A stretch of 64,000 bases of DNA, from the NCBI RefSeq assembly GCF_946151075.1, contig NZ_OX267715.1:558001-622000 (forward strand). Direction: 5' to 3'. The DNA is from Neobacillus sp. Marseille-Q6967. GTDB taxonomy: Bacteria; Bacillota; Bacilli; Bacillales; Cytobacillaceae. Position 1 is the stretch's first letter. The number at the start of each line of letters is the position of its first letter. A program made the translations under genes and the position numbers. The notes under the pieces were generated by a model. It saw only the letters and a list, made by a program, of their open reading frames with translations. It ran no database searches and was not told where the DNA came from. This document shows, in pieces, positions 23,424-32,030 of the stretch.

Positions 23424-25825
23424 GGTTGATCATTCCTCCTTGTAAGCCGTAAGCGGATCATGGCAAAAATTCCGAGTGCAGCAATAGCTAGTACTGTAAT
23501 TTCAAACATAGTATCGAGACCACGGAAATCTACAAGAATGACATTGACAACATTTTTTCCTCCTGCTTCTTTATAAGCATTTTCAAGGTAAAAGCTTGAA
23601 ATGGAATCAAAAAGTTTTTGACTGTGTGCCGATAATGCAATTAATGTTACGACTGTTCCTACGCCGATCGATACAAGAGCATTATTCAATTTAAAGGTCA
23701 TTCGTTCTTCTTTTCTGCTAGATAGCTTTGGCAAGTGATAAAAACATAGTAAGAAAAGTGCCACGGAAATGGTTTCAATAACCAATTGGGTTAAAGCAAG
23801 GTCCGGTGCACGGAATAATACAAAAAATAATGAAACGGTATAGCCAACTGCACCTAAAATAATAATGGAAGTTAATCGGGACTTTGCAAATAAGATAGAA
23901 ATAGAACCAATTACCATTGCAGCGGCAAGAATTAATTCAAATATTCCGATGGGTGCCAGATTATTCGTGTCTAATTGGAAAGCATCTTTTTGGAACAAAG
24001 AGATACCCAATACTACGAAAAAGAATAGGAATATATAAATCAAATACCTTCTGATGCTGCCTGTCATAACTTTTTCGGACAACAGGCTTGTACCTTTGTC
24101 GATTACGGAAAGGGTGCCATCATACAACCCATTTAGTGATAAACGGCTTGGCAGAAGGTCATAGATACCTTTCCATTTTGCCAGGGTGATATATAGAATG
24201 CCCCCGATTAATACAACACCCAATGTCATTTTTAATTCTGTTGTCCAGCCATGCCAGAATGCGATATGAACATGAAAATCATGGTCTGCTAATGCTGGCT
24301 GAATACTTGAAACAGCCGGCTCAATTAGTGTTGCAGATAAAAGATTCGGAAATATTCCAAATATAATTACTAATGAAGCAAGGATAACAGGTGAAATTAA
24401 CATCCCAATTGGCGCCTCATGCGGCTTTCTTTCAAGTTTCTCCAGCTGTGCTTTACCAGTGAATGTTTTAAACACCAGAATCATACTGTAAATAAAGGTG
24501 AAAATACTGGCTACCCATGCAATTACTGGGAATAACAGACCCCAAGTTTCCAGGTTGAATATATCCAATTGCAAAACATTAACCATACTAGTAAAAAACA
24601 TTTCTTTACTTAAGAAACCATTGAAAGGGGGCAGTCCAGCCATAGAAAAGCCGCCAATAACGGTGATTGTAAAGGTAATCGGCATAAACGGCATAAGTCC
24701 GCCTAATCTTCGAATATCACGGGTTCCGGTTTCATGATCGATAATACCTGCGGCCATGAACAAACTTCCTTTAAATGTTGCATGGTTAATTAAATGAAAA
24801 ATAGCAGCAACCGTTGCGGCCATAAAAATATTATCGTCTAAATTCTCATAATGGAGTGCGGCTGCTCCAAGTCCTAATAAGGACATGATGAGACCCAATT
24901 GACTCACCGTGGAATAAGCAAGTATTCCTTTAAGGTCCGTTTGTTTAATGGCTGAAAATGATCCCCAAAACAAGGTTAAAAGACCCACAGCTGACACAAG
25001 CCATAGCCAAACGCCGGATTCTGCAAAAATTGGGCTCAAACGGGCAACCAAATAAATACCAGCTTTAACCATCGTTGCGGAATGAAGATAAGCACTAACT
25101 GGCGTTGGCGCCTCCATAGCATCAGGAAGCCAAATGTGAAACGGAAATTGAGCAGATTTTGTAAAAGCCCCAAGCAAAATAAGTAAAAGGGCTGGAATGA
25201 ACAACGAATGTTCAAATAAATTTCCACTTTGGGAAACGAGTGTCCGGATGCTGAAAGTTTCTCCCATAAAATAGAGCAGAGTAAAGCCGCCAAGCATACT
25301 TAGACCGCCCAAAACGGTAATGATCATGGATTTTAACGCACCATAACGCGATTTTTCCCGTTCATTCCAATATCCAATGAGTAGAAACGAGGATACGCTT
25401 GTAAATTCCCAAAACATGTATAAGACAATCAGGTTATCGGAAAGAACAACTCCCAGCATGGCTCCCATAAATAAAAGCAAATAAACATAGAATTGATTAA
25501 GTTTTTCCTTATCCTTTGATAAATAAAAAATGGAATAAAGAATGACTAATGCCCCGATTCCTGTTATTAATAAGGAAAATAGTAAACTAAGACCATCCAC
25601 ATAAAAATCTACCTCAATCTTTAATGACGGAATCCAAGCAGCACTTTTAGTAACGGATTGTCCTTGCATCGTGACGCTAATAAAATTAGCGAAATAAGTA
25701 AAGAGAAGAACTGGCAGGAATAGGATAAACCATCCTGTATGTATACCTCGGAACCATTTGTATAATAGTGGTACAAAAATGGCCAGTATAAATGGGGCAA
25801 AAACTGCCCAATGAAGACTTGTCAT
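23420..25825 (-). CDS. mrpA: Mrp Na+/H+ antiporter subunit A
   Basis: The largest Mrp subunit (801 aa, about 20 helices), with a NuoL-like N-terminal two-thirds and a C-terminal extension unique to Mrp systems. Visible parts: MFWEFTSVSSFLLIGYW, TKSAQFPFHIWLPDAMEAPTPVSAYLHSATMVKAGIYLV (Lys and His of the proton path), and in the C-terminal part FVLFRAPDLALTQLVIETISVALFLLCFYHLP and VVNVILVDFRGLDTMFEITVLAIAALG. Start ATG 25825 follows GGGGGGAG. It heads the seven-gene operon mrpABCDEFG, which expels Na+ and supports pH homeostasis and salt or alkali tolerance. I see no strong promoter match upstream, only TATACT- and AATAAT-type -10 candidates. Confidence 0.95.
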   Translation of the reverse strand: MTSLHWAVFAPFILAIFVPLLYKWFRGIHTGWFILFLPVLLFTYFANFISVTMQGQSVTKSAAWIPSLKIEVDFYVDGLSLLFSLLITGIGALVILYSIFYLSKDKEKLNQFYVYLLLFMGAMLGVVLSDNLIVLYMFWEFTSVSSFLLIGYWNEREKSRYGALKSMIITVLGGLSMLGGFTLLYFMGETFSIRTLVSQSGNLFEHSLFIPALLLILLGAFTKSAQFPFHIWLPDAMEAPTPVSAYLHSATMVKAGIYLVARLSPIFAESGVWLWLVSAVGLLTLFWGSFSAIKQTDLKGILAYSTVSQLGLIMSLLGLGAAALHYENLDDNIFMAATVAAIFHLINHATFKGSLFMAAGIIDHETGTRDIRRLGGLMPFMPITFTITVIGGFSMAGLPPFNGFLSKEMFFTSMVNVLQLDIFNLETWGLLFPVIAWVASIFTFIYSMILVFKTFTGKAQLEKLERKPHEAPIGMLISPVILASLVIIFGIFPNLLSATLIEPAVSSIQPALADHDFHVHIAFWHGWTTELKMTLGVVLIGGILYITLAKWKGIYDLLPSRLSLNGLYDGTLSVIDKGTSLLSEKVMTGSIRRYLIYIFLFFFVVLGISLFQKDAFQLDTNNLAPIGIFELILAAAMVIGSISILFAKSRLTSIIILGAVGYTVSLFFVLFRAPDLALTQLVIETISVALFLLCFYHLPKLSSRKEERMTFKLNNALVSIGVGTVVTLIALSAHSQKLFDSISSFYLENAYKEAGGKNVVNVILVDFRGLDTMFEITVLAIAALGIFAMIRLRLTRRNDQP

Positions 25826-26085
25826 AAACTCCCCCCTAATTTTTTTAAATATTATTCCATTTTTAATTAAATAATAGCAAGACTCGAATTAACCGTTTCC
25901 GCGTACCCTTTTAAAGTATAACCTAATTTTTTTGGGTTTGCATGGCAGGGGTGTATTTGGATTTGGAGTTTCGTTTAAATGTATTAAATAGGTAGAAACC
26001 GGTCATTTATGTACGAAAAAATTTTTTTAAAAAATGTATGAAATCGTTTTGATGAAGGAAAAATAGTGTCAAGGCGGTTGATGAC

Positions 26086-26301
26086 ATGAAGAAAAAACTA
26101 GTGGTTTCGATTTCGATATTTGTGTTTTTGTTCACAGCAGCGTGGTATATACATCAGACTACTAAAAGAGATTATATAAAGTTAACGATTCGGGACCCTG
26201 AATCTATTTCGGATTATATTTTCACTCCCGCAGAAGTGGAAGCAGAAACTTGGAATTTTAAGTCGAGGGAATATATTAAAGTACGGAAAAGATATGAATG
26301 A
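26086..26301 (+). CDS. Small membrane-anchored protein, 71 aa, unknown
   Basis: ATG 26086 with a modest AAGGCGG site upstream. The product has one N-terminal hydrophobic helix (KKKLVVSISIFVFLFTAAWYIHQ) that works as a membrane anchor or uncleaved signal, followed by an extracytoplasmic 45-residue part (KLTIRDPESISDYIFTPAEVEAETWNFKSREYIKVRKRY) without cysteine or known motif. It is divergent from mrpA and has its own terminator. I do not recognise a family. The clear signal anchor, ribosome binding site and terminator make it a likely real gene. Confidence 0.6.
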   Translation: MKKKLVVSISIFVFLFTAAWYIHQTTKRDYIKLTIRDPESISDYIFTPAEVEAETWNFKSREYIKVRKRYE

Positions 26302-26305
26302 TTTT

Positions 26306-26338
26306 AGCTGGCAACTTAAAGGTTGGCAGCTTTTTCAT
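26306..26338 (+). terminator. Terminator of the 71-aa membrane protein gene
   Basis: Stem AGCTGGCAAC/GTTGGCAGCT (one mismatch) followed by TTTTTC. Confidence 0.75.
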
Positions 26339-26396
26339 ATTTAGGCTCTGATTTTCATGAATGTTGATTTCCGCTTCGAGCAAATGAAAAAATGTA

Positions 26397-26427
26397 AAAA
26401 AACAAAGCCCGCCATTGACGGGCTTTT
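26397..26427 (-). terminator. Terminator of the Arg/Tyr-rich protein gene
   Basis: Stem AAAGCCCG/CGGGCTTT; the minus-strand tail is TGTTTTTTT. Confidence 0.8.
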
Positions 26428-26431
26428 TGAA

Positions 26432-26785
26432 CTAATAGTAAGGATAGTAATACGGAAATGGGACGATAAATGGGAAGACAAAGACTCTGAATGGAAACCG
26501 GCGGCGTCGAAAACGGCGGAATCTGCGTCTGCCGTAACCCCCATAGCCACCGTACCTCATATCTTCTGAATCATCATCAACATCTTCAGAAACTAGCATT
26601 GTAACTCCTTCATCATCCATGTCCTCGAGTATCCCATTCATTTGAGTACCATCATTCATATGGCCAATTACATGATAGTTCATATACTTTTGGCAGGTAC
26701 TCTTAATATCTCTGACGTCTCTAAATTCATGGTTTACATTAACCGGCTGTTGACCATAAGGTCCATAATAGAAATTATTATTCAT
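26432..26785 (-). CDS. Low-complexity Tyr/Arg/Phe-rich protein, possibly spore surface associated, 117 aa
   Basis: Start ATG 26785 with GAGGAGGG upstream (the in-frame ATG at 26803 lies ahead of that site). Three parts: an Asn/Tyr/Pro-rich head (MNNNFYYGPYGQQPVN), a folded-looking middle (FRDVRDIKSTCQKYMNYHVIGHMNDGTQMNGILEDMDDEGVTMLV) that resembles the small Sm-like/SH3-like modules of Bacillus spore-associated proteins, and a striking tail with YGGYGGYGRRR, an Arg/Phe-rich run and YYYPYY. The tail is strongly basic and aromatic, like cross-linkable coat proteins. Function is not known to me; the spore-coat idea is inference from composition. Single gene with its own terminator. Confidence 0.7.
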   Translation of the reverse strand: MNNNFYYGPYGQQPVNVNHEFRDVRDIKSTCQKYMNYHVIGHMNDGTQMNGILEDMDDEGVTMLVSEDVDDDSEDMRYGGYGGYGRRRFRRFRRRRFPFRVFVFPFIVPFPYYYPYY

Positions 26786-26864
26786 CACGGTTGCCCTCCT
26801 CACATTCGCATACTATGCAACATGTAAATGAACCGTGACATTAGAACTAGTTGTTTGCTGTAAA

Positions 26865-26990
26865 TTATTTTTGCAGGTCTTTCTTTGTGATTTCACTGCG
26901 GATATCTGTTGCTTTGGAGAATTCTGTATCCTGCTTTTTGTTATTAGGATATTTGTTTTTACGCTCACGATTATCGTTTTTGTTTGTCAA
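26865..26990 (-). CDS. Small Lys/Asn-rich protein, 41 aa, SASP-like
   Basis: TTG start at 26990 with a strong AAGGAGGG about eight bases upstream, stop TAA at 26865-26867. The product (TNKNDNRERKNKYPNNKKQD... then TEFSKATDIRSEITKKDLQK) is very hydrophilic, without cysteine or hydrophobic stretch. The composition and size resemble minor small acid-soluble spore proteins or the YfhD-type small proteins, but I cannot assign a named family. It is divergent from the nitroreductase gene. Confidence 0.6.
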   Translation of the reverse strand: MTNKNDNRERKNKYPNNKKQDTEFSKATDIRSEITKKDLQK

Positions 26991-27113
26991 CTTTAAGCCC
27001 TCCTTCCATTTCAGTCGGAGATTATTTTGTTCAATAAAAAGGTTACTATACAGGTAAACCGCATAAGATTAATTGTAAAAGAGAGATTTCCCAACCAGAA
27101 GGGGAGGAGAAAA

Positions 27114-27599
27114 GTGAATATACTCAATCTTATTAAGGAACGACGGAATATCAAGAAATTTAAAACAGACCCAATTGAACAAGAACGGATATATACGTGG
27201 CTAGAGGCAGCATCGATGGCCCCCAACCATCGGATGACAGAGCCATGGGAAATTTATTATGTTGGTAATGAGACGAGGGTAAAACTTAACCACAAAACCA
27301 ACTTTGGCAATGCACCTATATTAATAGCCATATTATCAAGGCATGGGGCAACTAAAGTTGAAACAGAAGAAAACGCAGCAGCCACTGCCTGCTTTATCCA
27401 AAATTTCAACTTAGCAGCCTGGGCAGAGGGAGCAGGAACTTTTTGGTCCTCGATCGGAATTACACCGAAAAACCGCAGTATTTTAGGAGTTCCAGATAAC
27501 TATGACTTAATCGGAGTATTAGGTGTAGGATACCCGGAGGTAATCCCCGATCCAAAACCAAGAACACCAATAAAAAATAAAATACACTTTTTGCCTTAA
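27114..27599 (+). CDS. Nitroreductase family protein
   Basis: 161-residue FMN-dependent oxidoreductase of the nitroreductase fold. The start is GTG 27114, behind GGGGAGGA; the longer open frame upstream has no ribosome binding site and reads as non-family sequence. Family features: NLIKERRNIKKFKTDPI (FMN-phosphate-binding Arg region), AASMAPNHRMTEPWEIYYV, the ATACFIQNFNLAAWAEGAGTFWSSIG helix, and GVLGVGYPEV near the C-terminus. The physiological substrate is unknown; members reduce nitro compounds, quinones or flavins. A copy of the dispersed repeat follows 42 bases after the stop. Confidence 0.85.
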   Translation: MNILNLIKERRNIKKFKTDPIEQERIYTWLEAASMAPNHRMTEPWEIYYVGNETRVKLNHKTNFGNAPILIAILSRHGATKVETEENAAATACFIQNFNLAAWAEGAGTFWSSIGITPKNRSILGVPDNYDLIGVLGVGYPEVIPDPKPRTPIKNKIHFLP

Positions 27600-27640
27600 A
27601 CAAAAGGCTATGTTAAAAGCTCAATATTAATTTTGCAGCT

Positions 27641-27772
27641 AGTTGATTGGAGCGGAAGGCGCGAAGACTCCTGCGGGAGTATGGGGCAGGGGAGACCCCG
27701 CAGGCGCTTCAGTGCCGAGGAGGCTCTCCGGACCACCCGCGGAAAGCGAAGCGCCTGGAGCAGAAATCAACT
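27641..27772. repeat. Dispersed inverted-repeat element, copy 2 (132 bp, longest)
   Basis: Bounded by AGTTGATT (27641-27648) and AATCAACT (27765-27772), with a GC-rich interior unlike the AT-rich surroundings. It contains nested hairpins (CTCCTGCGGGAG, GGGGAGACCCCGC). Shares blocks with copies at 6197-6285 (inverted, shortened) and 62674-62711 (tips only). Reading frames across it are chance ORFs. Confidence 0.85.
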
Positions 27773-27802
27773 GACAAGTTTAACAAGAGTAAACATGAAA
27801 GA

Positions 27803-27836
27803 AGCCAATCGAATCATCGATTGGCTGTGAATTTTT
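27803..27836 (+). terminator. Hairpin terminator downstream of the nitroreductase/repeat
   Basis: Perfect 10-bp stem AGCCAATCGA/TCGATTGGCT with loop ATCA, then a T-rich stretch (ATTTTTTAG). Convergent position, so it may serve both neighbours. Confidence 0.7.
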
Positions 27837-28801
27837 TAGATAAACGTTTTAATCGCTTGGTTATATTCTGTTGTTAAGTTATAGATTATTTGTTGAACAG
27901 GAAGTATTTCTTTTATTTCATCGACTCTTGCTCCTGCAAAAACTAGACCATTTTCTACATCTCCATCCACTGACTTCAGAAGGGAGTCAAGAGTACAAAA
28001 TCGATAAGAACAATTTTTTAAACAATCATGACACTTTGCTATTTTTAGTTTGTCTGTACCTGAAATCAAATGGGTGAAATTGTTGATTATGGCTCTCCCT
28101 TGCAAACCAACTGTTGTTTTGACAAGGATCGTATCTTCTTTACGTGCATCAACATATTTTTGCTTAAAGGAGAGTGGAGCATCACATTCCTCACTCGCAA
28201 CAAATCGAGTTCCCATTTGGACTCCAGAAGCGCCCATAGAAAGTACTTTAGCAATATCCCCGCCATTCATAATTCCACCTGCTGCAATAACAGGGATGGA
28301 AACAGCCTTAATAACTTCTGGAAGTATATCGAACAAAGGTCTGTCTGTTCCTAAGTGACCCCCAGCTTCAAAGCCCTCAACTACAATGGCTGATGCACCT
28401 AATCGTTCTGAAATTCTTGCTAACTTGGCAGATGAAACAATCGAAATTACAGGAATACCCGCTTGTTTTCCCCAAGTATACATATCTCGTGATATACCCG
28501 CACCAGAAATAATAAAATCTACTTTTTCCTCTAAAGCAGCCTTCATTTTTTCAGCAAAATCATTCATTGCAAAGAGAACATTTACTCCGATAAACCCTGT
28601 CCCTCTTAAAAGACTTTTTGCTTTTCTAATTTGAGAACGCATTTCTTCAATAGATATCCCAGTACCAGAAATAATTCCCACTCCACCAGCATTTGCCACT
28701 GCTGATGCTAGGCTGCTTAGAGAAATGCCAACACCCATTCCCCCTTGCAGAATAGGTACTCTTGGCTGGATGATTCCAATTTTAAGTTGTGGAAAGTTCA
28801 A
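27836..28801 (-). CDS. Nitronate monooxygenase / 2-nitropropane dioxygenase-like flavoprotein
   Basis: TIM-barrel FMN enzyme of the NPD/FabK superfamily, about 321 aa. Parts visible: IQPRVPILQGGMGVGISLSSLASAVANAGGVGIISGTG (FMN-binding N-terminus), FIISGAGISRDMYTW, VVEGFEAGGHLGTDRPL (with the His near the flavin), AAGGIMNGGDIAKVLSMGASGVQMGTRFVASEEC. A Cys-rich stretch (KCHDCLKNCSYRFC) precedes the C-terminus. Start: TTG at 28801, behind GGGG, gives NFPQLKIG, the common family start; the ATG at 28819 has no site near it. Substrate uncertain: nitronate oxidation or an enoyl-reductase role are both possible. Monocistronic. Confidence 0.82.
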   Translation of the reverse strand: MNFPQLKIGIIQPRVPILQGGMGVGISLSSLASAVANAGGVGIISGTGISIEEMRSQIRKAKSLLRGTGFIGVNVLFAMNDFAEKMKAALEEKVDFIISGAGISRDMYTWGKQAGIPVISIVSSAKLARISERLGASAIVVEGFEAGGHLGTDRPLFDILPEVIKAVSIPVIAAGGIMNGGDIAKVLSMGASGVQMGTRFVASEECDAPLSFKQKYVDARKEDTILVKTTVGLQGRAIINNFTHLISGTDKLKIAKCHDCLKNCSYRFCTLDSLLKSVDGDVENGLVFAGARVDEIKEILPVQQIIYNLTTEYNQAIKTFI

Positions 28802-28993
28802 TTTAAAACCCCGTTTCATTCAAAAAGTATGTAAATACCTTCTGAATGTATCACAGGGATTATTTTTTGTAAGTGATTTTTATCATCAGGTCTTAAAGGT
28901 TACTGTTAGTAATTGTTTGTATATTTATTGAATAGGAAGCTCTTCTATGATTAAACTATAGTGTATGAAAATATTTAGAGATGGTGATAGACA

Positions 28994-30229
28994 TTGATAA
29001 AATTATTTACTGATATCGACTTAGATGGATTAGGGTGCGGGGTCATTGCAAAAATAGCATTTGGTGAAGAAGCGAATGTATCCTATTGTTCCTATAGAAA
29101 CCTTAATCAACGGGTTGAATCATTTATTGAGCATAACGACCAAGACCAAATATATATTACAGACTTGGCAGTTAATCCAGAGGTGGAGAAAAAATTAGCC
29201 GATCGTTATAAAAAAGGTAAAAATGTAAGAATGATTGACCATCATATCACAGCCATGCATTTTAACGAACATGAATGGGGATTCGTCAAGCCGGAATATG
29301 AAAACGGGAAGAAAACATGCGCGACCTCTTTGTTTTACGATGATCTTGTTGAGAATGGATTAATGGAAAAAAATCCGGCGCTTGAGGAATTTATTGATTT
29401 AGTCAGACAATACGATACGTGGGAATGGGAAGAAACTAACAATGTTGATGCAAAGCGCTTAAATGATTTATTTTATATTATGAACCGTGAAAAATTTGAA
29501 GAGGAAATGCTAAAAAGGCTTACAACAGATATAGAAACTTTTTCATTAAATGAAATGGAAAATACGCTTCTTGATATAGAAGAAAATAAAATAGAACGTT
29601 ACATACATTCAAAAAGCAGACAAATTGTACAAACATTTATTGATGATTATTGTGTAGGTATTGTCCATGCGGAGCAATATTTATCAGAACTTGGAAATGC
29701 GTTAAATAAAATATATCCGCATCTCGATATGATTGCCCTTTTAAATATGAGCGGGAAAAAAATGGGTTTTAGAACGATTCATGACGATGTTAACGTGGCT
29801 GAATATGCTAGAAGTTTTGGTGGAGGAGGCCATCCGAAAGCGTCAGGATGTGATATGACATCCACAGCATTTGAAAAATTCGTCGTCAACGTATTTGAAC
29901 TGTCTCCGCTTAAACCGGATTCCGAACGAAACGAATTAAATATAAAAGAAGCAGCGTATGGTACAAGCTACCAAAATCCTAAAGGGGAGATTTCCTATAT
30001 AAAGGCTGATAAAGAAGGAAGTTACCGTATCATTCATAATGGGGGAATCTTGGATCAATCATTTACTGCTTTTTCAGAAGCTGAAAGATATCTAAAAAGA
30101 AATTATTGTTCCTACCTTCGATTTGATCATGATTGTATTCGCCAATTGGCTGCCGGTCTGCCATTACCATTACACGAAATAAAGGAAAACTATGGACAGA
30201 TTATTAGTAAAATTCTTAAAGAGAGCTAA
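28994..30229 (+). CDS. nrnB: DHH-family oligoribonuclease NrnB
   Basis: DHH/DHHA1 phosphodiesterase that degrades nano-RNAs and short oligonucleotides in Bacillus (YngD). The N-terminal DHH domain shows FTDIDLDGLGCGVIAK, ITDLAVN and the namesake MIDHHITAMHFN. The C-terminal DHHA1 substrate-binding motif is FGGGGHPKASGCDM at about 276-290. Length 411 aa is close to NrnB. The start is TTG 28994 behind a GAGATGGTGAT stretch. Related DHH enzymes cleave pApA from c-di-AMP breakdown, of interest because other c-di-AMP parts occur in this window. Monocistronic, with a terminator. Confidence 0.88.
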   Translation: MIKLFTDIDLDGLGCGVIAKIAFGEEANVSYCSYRNLNQRVESFIEHNDQDQIYITDLAVNPEVEKKLADRYKKGKNVRMIDHHITAMHFNEHEWGFVKPEYENGKKTCATSLFYDDLVENGLMEKNPALEEFIDLVRQYDTWEWEETNNVDAKRLNDLFYIMNREKFEEEMLKRLTTDIETFSLNEMENTLLDIEENKIERYIHSKSRQIVQTFIDDYCVGIVHAEQYLSELGNALNKIYPHLDMIALLNMSGKKMGFRTIHDDVNVAEYARSFGGGGHPKASGCDMTSTAFEKFVVNVFELSPLKPDSERNELNIKEAAYGTSYQNPKGEISYIKADKEGSYRIIHNGGILDQSFTAFSEAERYLKRNYCSYLRFDHDCIRQLAAGLPLPLHEIKENYGQIISKILKES

Positions 30230-30250
30230 TACAGCTCTTTTGTTTTTTTT
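30218..30250 (+). terminator. Terminator of nrnB
   Basis: Stem AGAGCT/AGCTCT with loop AATAC, then TTTGTTTTTTTT. It overlaps the end of the gene. Confidence 0.85.
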
Positions 30251-30445
30251 CTAGTAATTTATTCGTAGGTATATTATATTATTATTTTGGTATTGTAAAT
30301 TTTGTGAAACAGAAAGTAAATTCACTAATATATTCCTGTAACATTACTTTGATACAATTATTGATACCTGTAATATAATATATTTACCATTTGAAAGTTT
30401 AAAATGAATATTTTATTAATATATCTTTTCTTGTGGAGGGATAAA

Positions 30446-31420
30446 ATGGCTTCAGAAGCTAATAGAAGTAAGTTTTTTGATAATGCAAAATTTATTTTAA
30501 TTTTCCTTGTCGTTTTTGGTCATGTCATTAGTCCAGTAAAGGAACAGGATCAAATATTGTTTACTTTATATACCGTGATATACCTTTTTCACATGCCTGC
30601 ATTTATCTTTATTTCAGGGTATTTTGCTAAGGGCTATAGAAAGAAAGGGTATCTGACCAAGTCTGTAAAAAAGATATTAATACCTTATTTAATTTTTCAA
30701 TTTATTTACTCGGTTGTTTATTTCCTTGTGGGTAAGAATGACACAATTGAGTTTGATTTTTTACATCCGCATTGGTCACTATGGTTTTTACTAAGTTTAT
30801 TCTTTTGGAACCTATTTTTGTATGTATTCGCTAAATTAAAATGGTATGGTTTCTTCCTTGCAGTAATTCTGGGAATAGCTATTGGTTATATTGATGAAGT
30901 TGGCAGCTTTTTAAGTATATCGAGAACATTTGTATTTTTCCCTTATTTCTTATTAGGTTTCTTGTTTAATGGGGAACTACTTAAACGGATCATTAGGGCT
31001 AAATATTCAGTACCTGTTGGTTTGGGGACTTTAATTCTAACCTTACTTTATTTCGGCATTGATTTTCCACGAAACGCTGTACCGTGGCTCTTGGGGGACG
31101 AATCGTATCAGAGTATGGGAGGAGAACAACTTACAGACGGATTCTTACGGGCTTTTCAATACGTACTAACCGTTATCTTGATATTCGGCTTTTTTTCATT
31201 AATCCCGTCTAACCAATATAAGATAACGAAGATCGGTGAAAGAACGGTTTATGTTTATTTACTGCACGGCTTCATTATCAAGGGGATTCAAACGATTTTG
31301 CCGGGAGTAATCCTTGAAAACTATCTATTCCTGATTGGATTTTCATTAATCGTTTGTTTAACACTTGGGAGCTTTATGATAAAAAAATATACCCAGCCAT
31401 TAATTGAATTAAAAATATAA
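30446..31420 (+). CDS. Membrane acyltransferase family 3 protein (fucose 4-O-acetyltransferase-like)
   Basis: About 324 aa with ten hydrophobic helices. The acyltransferase-3 hallmarks are KFFDNAKFILIFLVVFGHVISPV at the N-terminus (catalytic His in FGHV), YLFHMPAFIFISGYFAKG, HPHWSLWFLLSLFFWNLFL, and GERTVYVYLLHGFIIK near the end. Such enzymes O-acetylate sugars or other cell-surface molecules using cytosolic acyl-CoA. Start ATG 30446 has GGAGGG upstream; the first ATG at 30404 has none. The region 30251-30445 is AT-rich and holds only its promoter region. Monocistronic. Confidence 0.82.
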   Translation: MASEANRSKFFDNAKFILIFLVVFGHVISPVKEQDQILFTLYTVIYLFHMPAFIFISGYFAKGYRKKGYLTKSVKKILIPYLIFQFIYSVVYFLVGKNDTIEFDFLHPHWSLWFLLSLFFWNLFLYVFAKLKWYGFFLAVILGIAIGYIDEVGSFLSISRTFVFFPYFLLGFLFNGELLKRIIRAKYSVPVGLGTLILTLLYFGIDFPRNAVPWLLGDESYQSMGGEQLTDGFLRAFQYVLTVILIFGFFSLIPSNQYKITKIGERTVYVYLLHGFIIKGIQTILPGVILENYLFLIGFSLIVCLTLGSFMIKKYTQPLIELKI

Positions 31421-31423
31421 CGT

Positions 31424-31459
31424 AAAAGCCGAACATGTATTACACATGCTCGGCTTTTA
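31424..31459. terminator. Terminator between acyltransferase and racA
   Basis: Stem AAAAGCCGA.CATG / CATG.TCGGCTTTT; usable on both strands for the convergent genes. Confidence 0.85.
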
Positions 31460-31468
31460 TATCGCTTA

Positions 31469-31987
31469 TTAAAATCCAAATAACGAACTCACAAAGTTTT
31501 TCTTTTTTCTTTTAACTTTTCCCTGATCCAACACCAGTGGTTTGTCTGGTAATGCGGGCTTAGTTATCTCATTAAGCTCAGATTCTAGCCGTTTTACCTG
31601 GCTTGTTAAAGTCTTTACTTGGTTCTGTAATTCTTCGATTTCACGCCGGTGCTGCAGCAACTGGTACGTGGCAACTTCATCAGCCTTTGTTTCGATCTTT
31701 GCCTCTAATTTTGTAACAATAGCAAATAATCTTTCAAAAGCAACATTGTTTTCATCTTTTTTTACGGCAGCTTTTCGAACCTTCTTTTCTTTGACAGGGG
31801 TAATATCCTGTAGTAGTGTCCCGTTTTGAATTTGAATCTGGATGTTTTTCAATAGGTCAATATCCTCGTTGTTGAAAAGATAATGTCCACGTTCATTTCG
31901 TTCCATAGGCAATTGCAACTGTTTTACCCAACGTTGTACCGTACTGGCTGATACCCCTAGTAAATTAGCGACTTCACTAGTATACAT
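31469..31987 (-). CDS. racA: Chromosome-anchoring protein RacA
   Basis: 172-residue polar DNA-anchoring protein used at the start of sporulation: binds DNA near the origin and links it to the cell pole. The N-terminal MerR-type helix-turn-helix (MYTSEVANLLGVSASTVQRWVKQLQLPMERNERGHYLFNNEDIDLLKNI) matches RacA closely. A coiled coil follows at about 85-145 (RLFAIVTKLEAKIETK...QVKTLTSQVKRLESELNEI), and the end is basic then hydrophobic (KVKRKKKNFVSSLFGF), fitting a membrane- or DivIVA-proximal tail. The start ATG 31987 has GGGGAGGG upstream. It lies 43 bases behind the MerR/coiled-coil gene with no terminator between, so both share the sigma-H-like promoter at 33045. Confidence 0.88.
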   Translation of the reverse strand: MYTSEVANLLGVSASTVQRWVKQLQLPMERNERGHYLFNNEDIDLLKNIQIQIQNGTLLQDITPVKEKKVRKAAVKKDENNVAFERLFAIVTKLEAKIETKADEVATYQLLQHRREIEELQNQVKTLTSQVKRLESELNEITKPALPDKPLVLDQGKVKRKKKNFVSSLFGF

Positions 31988-32030
31988 TTGGAACCCTCCC
32001 CAGAATATTAATCAAATATAAATACAAAGC

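Noticed and set aside
27633-27877. Plus-strand ORFs of 65 and 76 residues across the repeat element
   Set aside because: They coincide with the GC-rich dispersed repeat and have no ribosome binding site; chance ORFs.
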